Assembly (NCBI GenBank): GCA_001563325.1
Contig: LRSK01000183.1
Span: 1-15,922 of the forward strand
DNA: 15,922 nt
Source of the DNA: Candidatus Thorarchaeota archaeon SMTZ1-83
GTDB lineage: Archaea > Asgardarchaeota > Thorarchaeia > Thorarchaeales > Thorarchaeaceae
Reading direction: 5' to 3'
Part shown: in pieces, positions 1-5,969 of the stretch
Layout of the letters: every line of letters begins with the position of its first letter
Numbering within the stretch: the first letter of the stretch is position 1
Made by a program: the position numbers and the translations under genes
The notes under the pieces: generated by a model
Seen by the model: only the letters and a program-made list of their open reading frames with translations
Database searches by the model: none
Told to the model about the DNA's origin: nothing

Positions 1-48
1 GCTGGTGTGATCATTGCAGTTGTGGTCATCATTATGAAACGGAGGTGA
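1..48 (+). CDS. C-terminal end of a membrane-anchored protein (partial)
   Basis: The frame is open from the window edge and reads AGVIIAVVVIIMKRR before a TGA. This is a hydrophobic helix followed by three positive residues, the usual C-terminal membrane anchor and stop-transfer tail of archaeal surface proteins. The rest of the gene lies outside the window, so no function can be given. The next gene is on the other strand and also ends in an anchor of this kind, so this may be a cell-surface gene neighbourhood. Confidence 0.6.
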   Translation, partial: AGVIIAVVVIIMKRR

Positions 49-155
49 GGCAAAACACAGGCATCGGTGTTGTATTGTCTTTCGGATTTGAGTATCTACT
101 ATACTGACAAGAGGAATAGAGGCAGCTTCAATTCACCCAAGATGACAACAGCCAA

Positions 156-177
156 GAGGACTGGCCTCCTTTTCTCT
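156..177 (+). terminator. possible terminator after the partial gene
   Basis: GAGG (156-159) and CCTC (165-168) can pair around a short loop, and a pyrimidine/T-rich run follows (about 169-177). It lies about 110 bases past the stop of the upstream partial gene. The stem is only 4 bp, so this is weak evidence. Confidence 0.25.
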
Positions 178-232
178 CATCACAATCCCGAAATGGCCAT
201 CTAGTAGATGTACTATCGAATAGACCGTATAC

Positions 233-700
233 CTAGCTTGCAGACCCTGCTCTCTTCTTGCGTAGCATGGGACCATACTTTGCAACTACAAGAATCACCA
301 CAAGGACCATGACTCCACCAAGAATTACAATCGCCATCGTCTCGCTGAGAATGAAGACATCTCTAGAAGTACTATATGTCCCTCCTGAGTCATCCATGCC
401 AAAGAGAGTGATGTTAGTAGAGCCAGGTGCATAGTCGCCGGTGTTGAATTGCCAGGCTATTGTGTTGCCAGTGACAAAGTGGACTTGCTCACCATTGAAA
501 AACACAGTCAGGTTTTGGACCTCAGCTGGACCGCTCCCTCGAATGGTGAAAGATCCCTGTATGATATTACCAAAACCTATCCCGACGTTTCGGTCTACAG
601 ATAGTGATAGTGTGCCTTGTCCGTTGACTTGCATTGGCACACCGACAAAGAGAGCAGCAGTGATCAATAGAAGACTGGCAAGTGCAATCCTTCGAACCAT
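233..700 (-). CDS. small secreted, membrane-anchored protein of unknown function
   Basis: 155 residues. Residues 1-28 form a signal peptide: MVRR, then a hydrophobic stretch, then small residues around VNGQG. Residues 29-118 are polar and beta-rich, with several Asn-Xaa-Thr/Ser sequons, and resemble a single Ig- or fibronectin-like extracellular domain. Residues about 121-141 are a membrane helix, and the tail LRKKRAGSAS stays inside. The domain should therefore face outwards, tethered at its C-terminus. The ATG at 700 has an upstream GAGGT about 10 bases away, and a T/A-rich box lies further upstream (about 738-750). The partial gene at the window start has the same anchor type on the opposite strand. 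I do not recognise a named family. Confidence 0.75.
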   Translation of the reverse strand: MVRRIALASLLLITAALFVGVPMQVNGQGTLSLSVDRNVGIGFGNIIQGSFTIRGSGPAEVQNLTVFFNGEQVHFVTGNTIAWQFNTGDYAPGSTNITLFGMDDSGGTYSTSRDVFILSETMAIVILGGVMVLVVILVVAKYGPMLRKKRAGSAS

Positions 701-737
701 GGTGGTTACTACCTCGCAGATGCTCCTGACTGGCCGT

Positions 738-750
738 AATTAAAAAGTTA
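738..750 (-). promoter_or_regulatory. TATA-like box for the secreted anchored protein
   Basis: The minus strand reads CTTTTTAATTAC. It lies about 40-50 bases before the ATG at 700, which would leave a short leader holding the GAGGT ribosome binding site. The position fits an archaeal promoter, but this is based on sequence alone. Confidence 0.4.
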
Positions 751-861
751 TGACGAATGTTCGAGTCCGAATCACTTGATTCTAGCCACGCAAGACCCTC
801 CGTGTGCTCTGTCTTCAAGCTACAGTGCTGCTAGAGAGTATATAGGCACCTACAAAGTCAA

Positions 862-1647
862 CTATCCGCCAAAGAAGAATCCAAAGATATTGTCAAGCGT
901 CATCATGAGTATGAATCCAAGCATGAGTCCCCATGTTGCCACACGTGCGTTTCCTCCCGCGTGACTCTCCGGAACTATCTCATCACCGACAACGAATACC
1001 ATGGCTCCAGCTGCAAATGCAAGTCCATATGGTAGAAGCACAACTGCAATGAACACAATGGACACTCCAAGGAGTCCCCCTATTGGCTCTACCAGTCCTG
1101 TAGCAAAGGCCAGTATAGCTGCATATTTTCGCGAATAGCCCTCTCGTACAAGTGGTGCTGCAACTGCAAGCCCCTCGGGGATGTTTTGAAGTCCAATGGC
1201 AACTGCCACAGAAATGCCTGTTAATGTGTCTCCAGTCCCAAAGGAAACACCTACAGCAAGTCCTTCAGGAAAGTTGTGGATGGTAATTGCGAGCACAAGC
1301 AACCATACCCTCGACATTGAAGAGGAAGGTCCTTCCAATCCCTTCTCAAAGTGGGCATGGGGGATGTACTTGTCTGCAACGTGCACGAAAATCCCTCCCA
1401 GGCTAAAGCCTAGCCCGACTATCAAGATCACTCCAATCCAATCAGCAACATAATCAAATGCAGGCACGAGCAAGCTGAAGGCTGATGCTGCAAGCATTAC
1501 CCCAGCAGCTATGCCCATCATAATATCTAGGGTCCTTCGACTGAAGCTTTCCTTTATGAAAATCGGCAAAGCACCAAGACCAGTCGCTCCCCCTGCAAGC
1601 AGGCTCGCCAGAACGCCTAGTGAGATGGGATCTGTGAACAGTTGCAT
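862..1647 (-). CDS. ZIP family divalent metal transporter (GufA-type)
   Basis: 261 residues from the chosen start, about eight membrane helices. Metal-site motifs typical of ZIP transporters are visible: HNFPEGLAVG (about 124-133) in TM4 and QNIPEGLAVA (about 154-163) in TM5. The first TM5 position is Gln, as in GufA/bacterial ZIP proteins, where some relatives have His. A late GDEIVPESHAGGN segment and a final TLDNIFG helix also match the GufA branch. A short HAH loop lies between TM3 and TM4. The expected role is uptake of Zn, Fe or Mn across the cytoplasmic membrane. The frame extends to an ATG at 1698, but MQLFTDPISLG at 1647 matches the usual family N-terminus. GGAGGTG (1664-1670) lies upstream of 1647 at a rather long 16-base spacing; no SD precedes 1698. 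A perfect palindrome lies just upstream. Confidence 0.9.
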   Translation of the reverse strand: MQLFTDPISLGVLASLLAGGATGLGALPIFIKESFSRRTLDIMMGIAAGVMLAASAFSLLVPAFDYVADWIGVILIVGLGFSLGGIFVHVADKYIPHAHFEKGLEGPSSSMSRVWLLVLAITIHNFPEGLAVGVSFGTGDTLTGISVAVAIGLQNIPEGLAVAAPLVREGYSRKYAAILAFATGLVEPIGGLLGVSIVFIAVVLLPYGLAFAAGAMVFVVGDEIVPESHAGGNARVATWGLMLGFILMMTLDNIFGFFFGG

Positions 1648-1697
1648 GAAATCAGAAATATTCCACCTCCTCTTAAGGAGTCTGTAATCGGGAATCA

Positions 1698-1715
1698 TTG
1701 GAACACGTGTTCCAA
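1698..1715. promoter_or_regulatory. 18-bp perfect palindrome, putative operator
   Basis: TTGGAACACGTGTTCCAA is a perfect 18-bp inverted repeat with no spacer. It lies between the divergent ZIP transporter and the membrane protein at 1780. An AT-rich box (about 1737-1747) would place the ZIP transcription start next to the palindrome, a classic repressor site. A dimeric metal-responsive regulator is a reasonable guess, but no regulator gene is present in the window. Confidence 0.5.
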
Positions 1716-1779
1716 AGGAATAGCGGGCATGGTAGAACTAAAATCATGCATCGATTATTAGACATGTGTAGGGATTCTG

Positions 1780-2337
1780 ATGATTAGCAGGGAGATGCGA
1801 GTGTTCTTTGGATTTATCATCGTATTCTTTATTGTCTTGATATCAGGAATCGTAGTCTTTGCTATCACATCTCTACTACCTGTTTCTGTTCCAATCCTGG
1901 ACCCTCTCTCACCCAGTGAAGATTCTGTAGATCACAGTGTAGAAACAATCGAGGCTGGGAATCTATTACTGAATGCGACGGCAGAATATTCTGGTACTAT
2001 CCCACATCAACCACCGATTAACTTCGATATGCGTCTAGCAATTAATATCACCAATACTGGTAGCAGTGACATCGATGATTTTCGAGCGTGGAAAGCAAGT
2101 GTCTTCTATTCAGACTCAGAGCTGTTCTATACCTTCAGTCTTAGTCCTGATGGGAATTCTACTATAGCCGCAGGTGATAGCATCACACTCTACTTCAATA
2201 ATAAAGGGGGACGGAATCTTTATGCATCATTCTGGCCATTTGACGAAATCTACACTCGAATACGCGTCACATTTGACGTTGACAGAGAAGCTATCCTTAC
2301 GACGCCTCTTTCATTTGGCGATTTCGCAATTGAATAG
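1780..2337 (+). CDS. membrane-anchored extracytoplasmic protein of unknown function
   Basis: 185 residues. A single strong membrane helix spans about residues 8-32 (VFFGFIIVFFIVLISGIVVF), followed by a Pro/Ser/Asp-rich linker. The rest is polar and beta-rich (about 55-185), with many Asn-Xaa-Ser/Thr sequons and the phrase INITNTGSSDIDDF, typical of surface-exposed archaeal domains. The N-terminus is cytoplasmic with few charges, so the protein is probably an N-terminally anchored surface protein. It has no cysteines. The start at 1780 has only a weak GGGA upstream; Met6 (1795) is an alternative. It is divergent from the metal transporter and shares its palindrome-bearing intergenic region, so the two might be co-regulated. 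No named family recognised. Confidence 0.7.
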   Translation: MISREMRVFFGFIIVFFIVLISGIVVFAITSLLPVSVPILDPLSPSEDSVDHSVETIEAGNLLLNATAEYSGTIPHQPPINFDMRLAINITNTGSSDIDDFRAWKASVFYSDSELFYTFSLSPDGNSTIAAGDSITLYFNNKGGRNLYASFWPFDEIYTRIRVTFDVDREAILTTPLSFGDFAIE

Positions 2338-2354
2338 TGTGCTACAGAATTAGA

Positions 2355-2431
2355 TGGTGGGCCCGTCGAGATTTGAACTCGAGACCGACAGGTTATGAGC
2401 CTGCTGCTCTACCAAGCTGAGCTACGGGCCC
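2355..2431 (-). tRNA. tRNA with CAT anticodon (elongator Met, or Ile2)
   Basis: The complete cloverleaf is visible on the minus strand. Acceptor stem GGGCCCG/CGGGCCC is perfect. The D-arm GCTC/GAGC, anticodon stem GCAGG/CCTGT with loop CTCATAA, and T-stem TCGAG/CTCGA with loop TTCAAAT are all present. Discriminator A is followed by an encoded CCA (2355-2357). It has no intron. It is not an initiator, because the anticodon stem lacks the three consecutive G-C pairs. CAT also serves the AUA-reading tRNA-Ile2 after C34 modification in archaea, and I cannot separate that from elongator Met by eye. Confidence 0.93.
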
Positions 2432-2466
2432 TGTGAATACGACAAACAACACTCACGCTTTGCATT

Positions 2467-2478
2467 TTTGATATTAAG
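2467..2478 (-). promoter_or_regulatory. possible TATA box for the CAT tRNA
   Basis: The minus strand reads CCTTAATATC about 40 bases before the tRNA 5' end. With a usual spacing of about 26 bases this gives a leader of roughly 15-20 nt. A similar CTTAATAA lies before the tRNA-Glu gene. Confidence 0.35.
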
Positions 2479-2527
2479 GTTGCGAATACCTGACATATTT
2501 GCCCGCGCATTCAGACAAGTTTCTCCG

Positions 2528-2538
2528 ACTTTAAATCA
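2528..2538 (+). promoter_or_regulatory. TATA-like box for the thioredoxin-fold gene
   Basis: The sequence ACTTTAAATCA lies about 45-50 bases before the ATG at 2580. This would place transcription start near 2558 and leave a short leader. Confidence 0.4.
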
Positions 2539-2579
2539 GAGTGGTAGGAACGCACAGGAAACTCTGCCGGGATTAACCA

Positions 2580-2948
2580 ATGATTCTGCTCTTCACATCT
2601 CAACATTGCACATGGTGTGATATCGTTAAGAACATGATAGAGGATGAGAGTACAGATCTAGGTTGTAGAGAACCACTCTTTGAGGTGAATGTGGAACACC
2701 ATAGTCATATCGCTGAGGCCTACGGTGTCCTGATGGTGCCAACTCTAGTATCTAGGAGCAATACGCTTTCAGGGGTTCCATGTCAGGATGACCTTCGTGC
2801 ATTCCTGTTGCGGTCACTCACTGAAACTATCGCGGAGAGGAATGAGGGTAGAGCCGCGAAAGCAATTCGCTCTGCACCAAGGAAGTTTGAGCTTCGAGCT
2901 CTGTTGAGGACATCTGTAGTGAAACCTCTGACGGCTTCTGCTAAATGA
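2580..2948 (+). CDS. small thioredoxin/glutaredoxin-fold protein
   Basis: 122 residues. Residues 1-13 read MILLFTSQHCTWC, the first beta strand of a thioredoxin fold followed by a CxxC redox pair (Cys10, Cys13; centre TW). The cis-proline segment VPTLV (Pro54) lies at the expected place, and EAYGVLMVPTLV is the normal strand order for the fold. Residues about 68-84 complete the C-terminal helix. About 40 further residues (85-122), rich in Arg, Lys and Ala, are not part of the minimal fold and could be a helical extension. The likely role is cytosolic thiol-disulfide exchange; the partner is unknown. The gene stands alone between two tRNA genes. No strong SD precedes the ATG, so the transcript may have a short leader. 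Confidence 0.8.
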   Translation: MILLFTSQHCTWCDIVKNMIEDESTDLGCREPLFEVNVEHHSHIAEAYGVLMVPTLVSRSNTLSGVPCQDDLRAFLLRSLTETIAERNEGRAAKAIRSAPRKFELRALLRTSVVKPLTASAK

Positions 2949-2974
2949 GTCGACTATCAAGGACTGCTGCGCAA

Positions 2975-2984
2975 TCTTAATAAC
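2975..2984 (+). promoter_or_regulatory. TATA box for tRNA-Glu
   Basis: TCTTAATAAC is centred about 31 bases before the mature 5' end of tRNA-Glu at 3011. The distance is right for an archaeal TATA box with a very short leader. Confidence 0.5.
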
Positions 2985-3010
2985 AGCATGTCCGAGTCCG
3001 ATGCTCCAAT

Positions 3011-3118
3011 GCCCCGGTAGTGTAGTCCGGCCCAGCATCTAGGCCTTTCGAGTCTAAGACCCGGGTTCGAACGAGTTGATGATTTTTCATCTCTTCGAAA
3101 ATCCCGGCCGGGGCACCA
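3011..3118 (+). tRNA. tRNA-Glu (TTC) with a 30-nt T-loop intron
   Basis: Acceptor GCCCCGG (3011-3017) pairs with CCGGGGC (3108-3114), followed by discriminator A and encoded CCA (3116-3118). The anticodon loop CTTTCGA gives TTC, with stem TAGGC/GTCTA including one G-U pair. The T-stem CCGGG (3061-3065) and CCCGG (3103-3107) are separated by 37 bases instead of 7. Removing 3072-3101 restores the loop TTCGAAT. The junction folds as bulge-helix-bulge: T-stem, 3-nt bulge AAT, 4-bp helix TTCG/CGAA, 3-nt bulge AAC, then an intron helix closed by GATGA/TCATC. The intron lies between positions 59 and 60, not at the usual 37/38. Confidence 0.93.
3072..3101 (+). other. tRNA intron at non-canonical position 59/60
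   Basis: The intron boundaries follow from cleavage after the second base of each 3-nt bulge (AA^C at the 5' side, AA^T at the 3' side). Joining the exons gives the consensus T-loop TTCGAAT. The intron contains a GATGA-TTTT-TCATC hairpin. An archaeal splicing endonuclease able to cut relaxed or non-canonical sites would be needed. Confidence 0.85.
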
Positions 3119-3129
3119 TTTTCTCTCTG
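3118..3129 (+). terminator. T-rich terminator after tRNA-Glu
   Basis: ATTTTCTCTCTG follows directly after the CCA end. Archaeal RNA polymerase commonly terminates on T-rich runs after tRNA genes. No stem is needed or seen. Confidence 0.35.
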
Positions 3130-3264
3130 TGTTATTCTCAAGGCTAGAACCGTATCAATGCTAGTGTTTAGTATATGCGCCCCAAGAGCATGAAACCTGC
3201 TTTCGGTAGCTCGGAATGAGTGAGTAGAGAAGATATCTACAGGAAGCAGAATTCGTATCATCAA

Positions 3265-3270
3265 GGTGAG
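3265..3270 (+). promoter_or_regulatory. SD site that selects a TTG start
   Basis: GGTGAG is followed by 8 bases and then TTG at 3279. There is no in-frame ATG nearby; the ATG at 3283 is out of frame. Confidence 0.65.
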
Positions 3271-3278
3271 ATTGTAGT

Positions 3279-4352
3279 TTGAATGCAATTGTAGCAGCAG
3301 TTGATCTCAGAGAGCATAAGCAGGACTCTGTAAAATATGCGTGCAATCTCATTGGTGGAATTGACGATATCGATGTTTCAGATCGCGAGGTCGTAATCAA
3401 GGTGGGTGTGTTTTACCCTGAAAGCGGATGGTATTCCACAGTCGAAACTGTTGAGAGCATTATCAAGGCATTCTCACATGCCCCGAGAAAGTACCTAGTT
3501 GAAACCGACAACTATCAGGGGACTGGTACTGAAAGACTAAAGGTGTGGGAGTCTTTATTCTCAGATACTGTAATCCCTGTGAACCTCTCTGACGAAAACG
3601 AAACCAGTCCAGTCAAGGTTCCGAACCCAATCAGAGAAGTAGTCATCGACCTTGCAGAACTAGTCTTGAAACCTCGCGTCTTTGTCAATACGCATGTAAT
3701 GAGAACCTATGAGAAGGGAAGCATTCTCAAGAACCTCTTCGGTCTTCCGCCCACTAGAAAGAAGGTACAGTATCATAAGAATGAGATTTTCTTCAACCTC
3801 CTAACAACGCTCTATGAGGCTATTGGAGGCATCGACTTATCTATCCTGGATGCTACCTACTTCTCGAAGTTCTCCAAGGGGAAGGGAGCGAGAACTCGAA
3901 CTGACATTCTCTTTGTTGGACGTGATTCTGTAGCAGTAGAAACTGTTGGCTTCCATTTCGCTGGCATCAAAGCACAAAAGAACCAGGTGATTCAGTCATT
4001 CGTTGAGAGAGGACTAGGAATTGGAGACCTTGATAGAATAGAAGTCGTTGGTGTTCCCATTGACAAGCTCGAGCGCAAGTTTGGAGAAGCAAGAAGAGCA
4101 CTTGAAGCAGAGATAGATTCGACACCAGAACCTTGGTCAGCATCAAAGGCAGTGGATGGCCTCATCAAAAATGGCTACTTCAAGTTACCCAGTAAGAGAA
4201 CAATGTCAGAAGCAATTGCAGCTCTCAAAAAAGCAGACCCTAGAGCTGAGAACAGAGATCAGATGATCTACACAACCATGAAGCAACGTTTCGACAAGGG
4301 GATGCTAAAGGGTGAGAAAGGAGAAAATGAATGGACCTTTTGGACTATCTAG
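3279..4352 (+). CDS. DUF362 family protein with C-terminal winged-helix-like region
   Basis: 357 residues from a TTG start chosen by the GGTGAG site 8 bases upstream. Residues about 1-270 match the DUF362 pattern: an early VVIKVGVFYPESG strand, an ETDNYQGTG segment, then VFVNTHVMRTYEKGSILKNLFGLPP, which corresponds to the family's conserved 'K..KNLFG' region. DATYFSKFSKGKGARTRTDILFVGRDSVAVETVG matches the later 'D...G.G....D...V..D' motif. It carries no ferredoxin-type cysteine cluster, unlike some relatives. Residues about 283-357 are a separate module (LIKNGYFKLPSKRTMSEAI through LKGEKGENEWTFWT) resembling the winged helix found at the C-terminus of many archaeal proteins. The biochemical role of DUF362 is not settled, so none is given. 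It stands alone and converges with nadC. Confidence 0.82.
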   Translation: MNAIVAAVDLREHKQDSVKYACNLIGGIDDIDVSDREVVIKVGVFYPESGWYSTVETVESIIKAFSHAPRKYLVETDNYQGTGTERLKVWESLFSDTVIPVNLSDENETSPVKVPNPIREVVIDLAELVLKPRVFVNTHVMRTYEKGSILKNLFGLPPTRKKVQYHKNEIFFNLLTTLYEAIGGIDLSILDATYFSKFSKGKGARTRTDILFVGRDSVAVETVGFHFAGIKAQKNQVIQSFVERGLGIGDLDRIEVVGVPIDKLERKFGEARRALEAEIDSTPEPWSASKAVDGLIKNGYFKLPSKRTMSEAIAALKKADPRAENRDQMIYTTMKQRFDKGMLKGEKGENEWTFWTI

Positions 4353-4414
4353 TCAAGAGATTCAGTTGACCCCGTTCAAGCGCGCTAATGATTGATTCTG
4401 ATTCCATTTGCACA

Positions 4415-5293
4415 CTATGTGATTTTAAGAAGCATATTGAAGTCTGCTGATTCATACGAGTGGGTCAGCGCTCCTGAAGATATGATATCTACTCCACTCT
4501 GAGCATAATCTTTGATGTTGTTCTCATTTATACCGCCGGATGCTTCCAACAATACCTTGTGTCGAATTTCCCGTTGGCTCAATACTTGGTGCACTCCTCC
4601 TGCGTCTTGGGCTGTGAAATTGTCTAGGAGTATGATATCAGCACCCGCTTCTATAGCCTCAATAGCCTCCTGAAGTGTACGGACTTCACATGATATCTTT
4701 TTGCTGAATGACCCCCCAGCTCTTGCAGCCTTGACAGCCTCACGTGCACTTCCAATTACAGCAATGTGATTGTTCTTGATCAAGACCATATCATCAAGTG
4801 CATAGCGATGGGTGTCTCCGCCCCCTATCTGTACTGCTCTCTTCTCGAAGTACCTGAAGCCTGGGGGTGTCTTTCTTGTGGCTGCCACCCGTACTTTTGG
4901 ATTCATCTCTCTCGCAGCTTTAACTATTCTATAGGTCTTTGTTGCTATTCCACTCATTCGCTGGATGATATTGAGACAGACTCGTTCCACTCCTAAAAGA
5001 GTGCGTGCAAGGCCTCTCAGACTAACTATGGGTTCTTGAGGGCCCACCCAATTTCCTTCGAAAACAAATTCCTCGTAATCCAGGCCTGTGAGTTCAGCGA
5101 TTGCAATCGTTTCCTTGACCCCTGCCAGTACCGCCTTACTCTTTGCGTAGATTGTTGCAGAGCCTAATGCATCCTCAGGTATTGTTACAGTGGAGGTCAG
5201 GTCCCCTGTTCTGATGTCTTCCTTTAGGAATCCCTTAAGGGTTTCAATCACATCTGATGGTAGGTTGTTCACAACATCACACTCCTCTAGCAT
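4415..5293 (-). CDS. nadC: nicotinate-nucleotide diphosphorylase (carboxylating), quinolinate phosphoribosyltransferase
   Basis: 292 residues, the usual family length. It converts quinolinate and PRPP to nicotinate mononucleotide, CO2 and pyrophosphate in de novo NAD synthesis (cytosol). EDIRTGDLTS (about 25-34) is the N-terminal signature. ATRKTPPGFRYFEKRAV (about 138-154) carries the substrate-binding Arg and Lys. GGGDTHRYALDDMVLIKNNH (about 157-176) is the core motif. CEVRT (about 202-206), ILLDNF (about 221-226) and EASGGIN complete the TIM-barrel active site. The ATG at 5293 overlaps the end of the AMMECR1 gene by seven bases (ATGCTAG), so translation is probably coupled. It is the last gene of the minus-strand run. 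No nadA or nadB is in the window. Confidence 0.96.
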   Translation of the reverse strand: MLEECDVVNNLPSDVIETLKGFLKEDIRTGDLTSTVTIPEDALGSATIYAKSKAVLAGVKETIAIAELTGLDYEEFVFEGNWVGPQEPIVSLRGLARTLLGVERVCLNIIQRMSGIATKTYRIVKAAREMNPKVRVAATRKTPPGFRYFEKRAVQIGGGDTHRYALDDMVLIKNNHIAVIGSAREAVKAARAGGSFSKKISCEVRTLQEAIEAIEAGADIILLDNFTAQDAGGVHQVLSQREIRHKVLLEASGGINENNIKDYAQSGVDIISSGALTHSYESADFNMLLKIT

Positions 5294-5916
5294 CTGGGAT
5301 GCTCTGGGTTCCTTACGATGCCTTTTCTGGGGGTGGTTTCCCCAAATATCTCTGCTTGAAACGACATGAATTCGACTTCAGGATTCTTCCAGAGGTCCTG
5401 TGGAAGTCCGGCCTTATTGCAGGTGTGCTCCAGAAACGTCCTCACATCCCATCCATATTGTACTGGGACTTGTGGAAGCAAAAGCCCGCGCATCGTGCCG
5501 CTGCTAGCAATCAATCCATCCCTCCCTATTTGAACGAGATTCAAGAGATTCTCTGGGCTGGAGTATTCTAACTTTTGTGGTGGAGTGAGAACGCTTAGGT
5601 CAACAATGACTTGGTCGAGCTCCGCAGGACTCATTGGCCTAAATCGATAATCATGGACCGCTGCATCAACTGCTGAATCGATGGTAGCTTCTATCAGTGG
5701 TTGTGTTGGATATGGACGGCCAATACACCCTCTAAGCCTGACATGCTTGTCTTCCAACAGATTGAGTGTCACGAACACCCCCGACTTTTGCCATAGTTTG
5801 GGCGGGGCATCATCGGGGGGGATGGGCTTCGAATTATCAAGTACGTATTCATCGACTGCCTGTCTTGCCAGTTTCACAAGAAAAATTCCTTCTTCGTCAG
5901 AATATGCATGGTCCAA
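5287..5916 (-). CDS. AMMECR1 family protein
   Basis: 209 residues. The invariant LRGCIGRPYP (61-70) is present. So is the C-terminal signature IGRDGLIASSGTMRGLLLPQVPVQYGWDVRTFLEHTCNKAGLPQDLW, which matches the AMMECR1 consensus closely. The archaeal proteins are cytosolic and their reaction is unknown. In some bacteria the family occurs with MEMO1-like and radical SAM proteins; neither partner is seen here. The start is TTG at 5916: the frame is closed by a TGA 24 bases upstream and no ATG lies between. GGTGGA (5923-5928) sits 6 bases before the TTG. The gene lies 53 bases after dihydroorotase and overlaps nadC by seven bases, so it is probably co-transcribed with both. Confidence 0.92.
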   Translation of the reverse strand: MDHAYSDEEGIFLVKLARQAVDEYVLDNSKPIPPDDAPPKLWQKSGVFVTLNLLEDKHVRLRGCIGRPYPTQPLIEATIDSAVDAAVHDYRFRPMSPAELDQVIVDLSVLTPPQKLEYSSPENLLNLVQIGRDGLIASSGTMRGLLLPQVPVQYGWDVRTFLEHTCNKAGLPQDLWKNPEVEFMSFQAEIFGETTPRKGIVRNPEHPRC

Positions 5917-5922
5917 TCCATG

Positions 5923-5928
5923 TCCACC
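5923..5928 (-). promoter_or_regulatory. SD site that selects a TTG start for AMMECR1
   Basis: The minus strand reads GGTGGA, then 6 bases, then TTG at 5916. The nearby ATG triplets (5921, 5930) are out of frame. Confidence 0.6.
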
Positions 5929-5969
5929 ATCTTTCTTTCAGCACATCTTGCCGATTATGCTTTTCGCAG

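Noticed and set aside
2355..2431. Initiator tRNA-Met
   Set aside because: The anticodon stem is GCAGG/CCTGT and lacks the run of three G-C pairs required in initiators.
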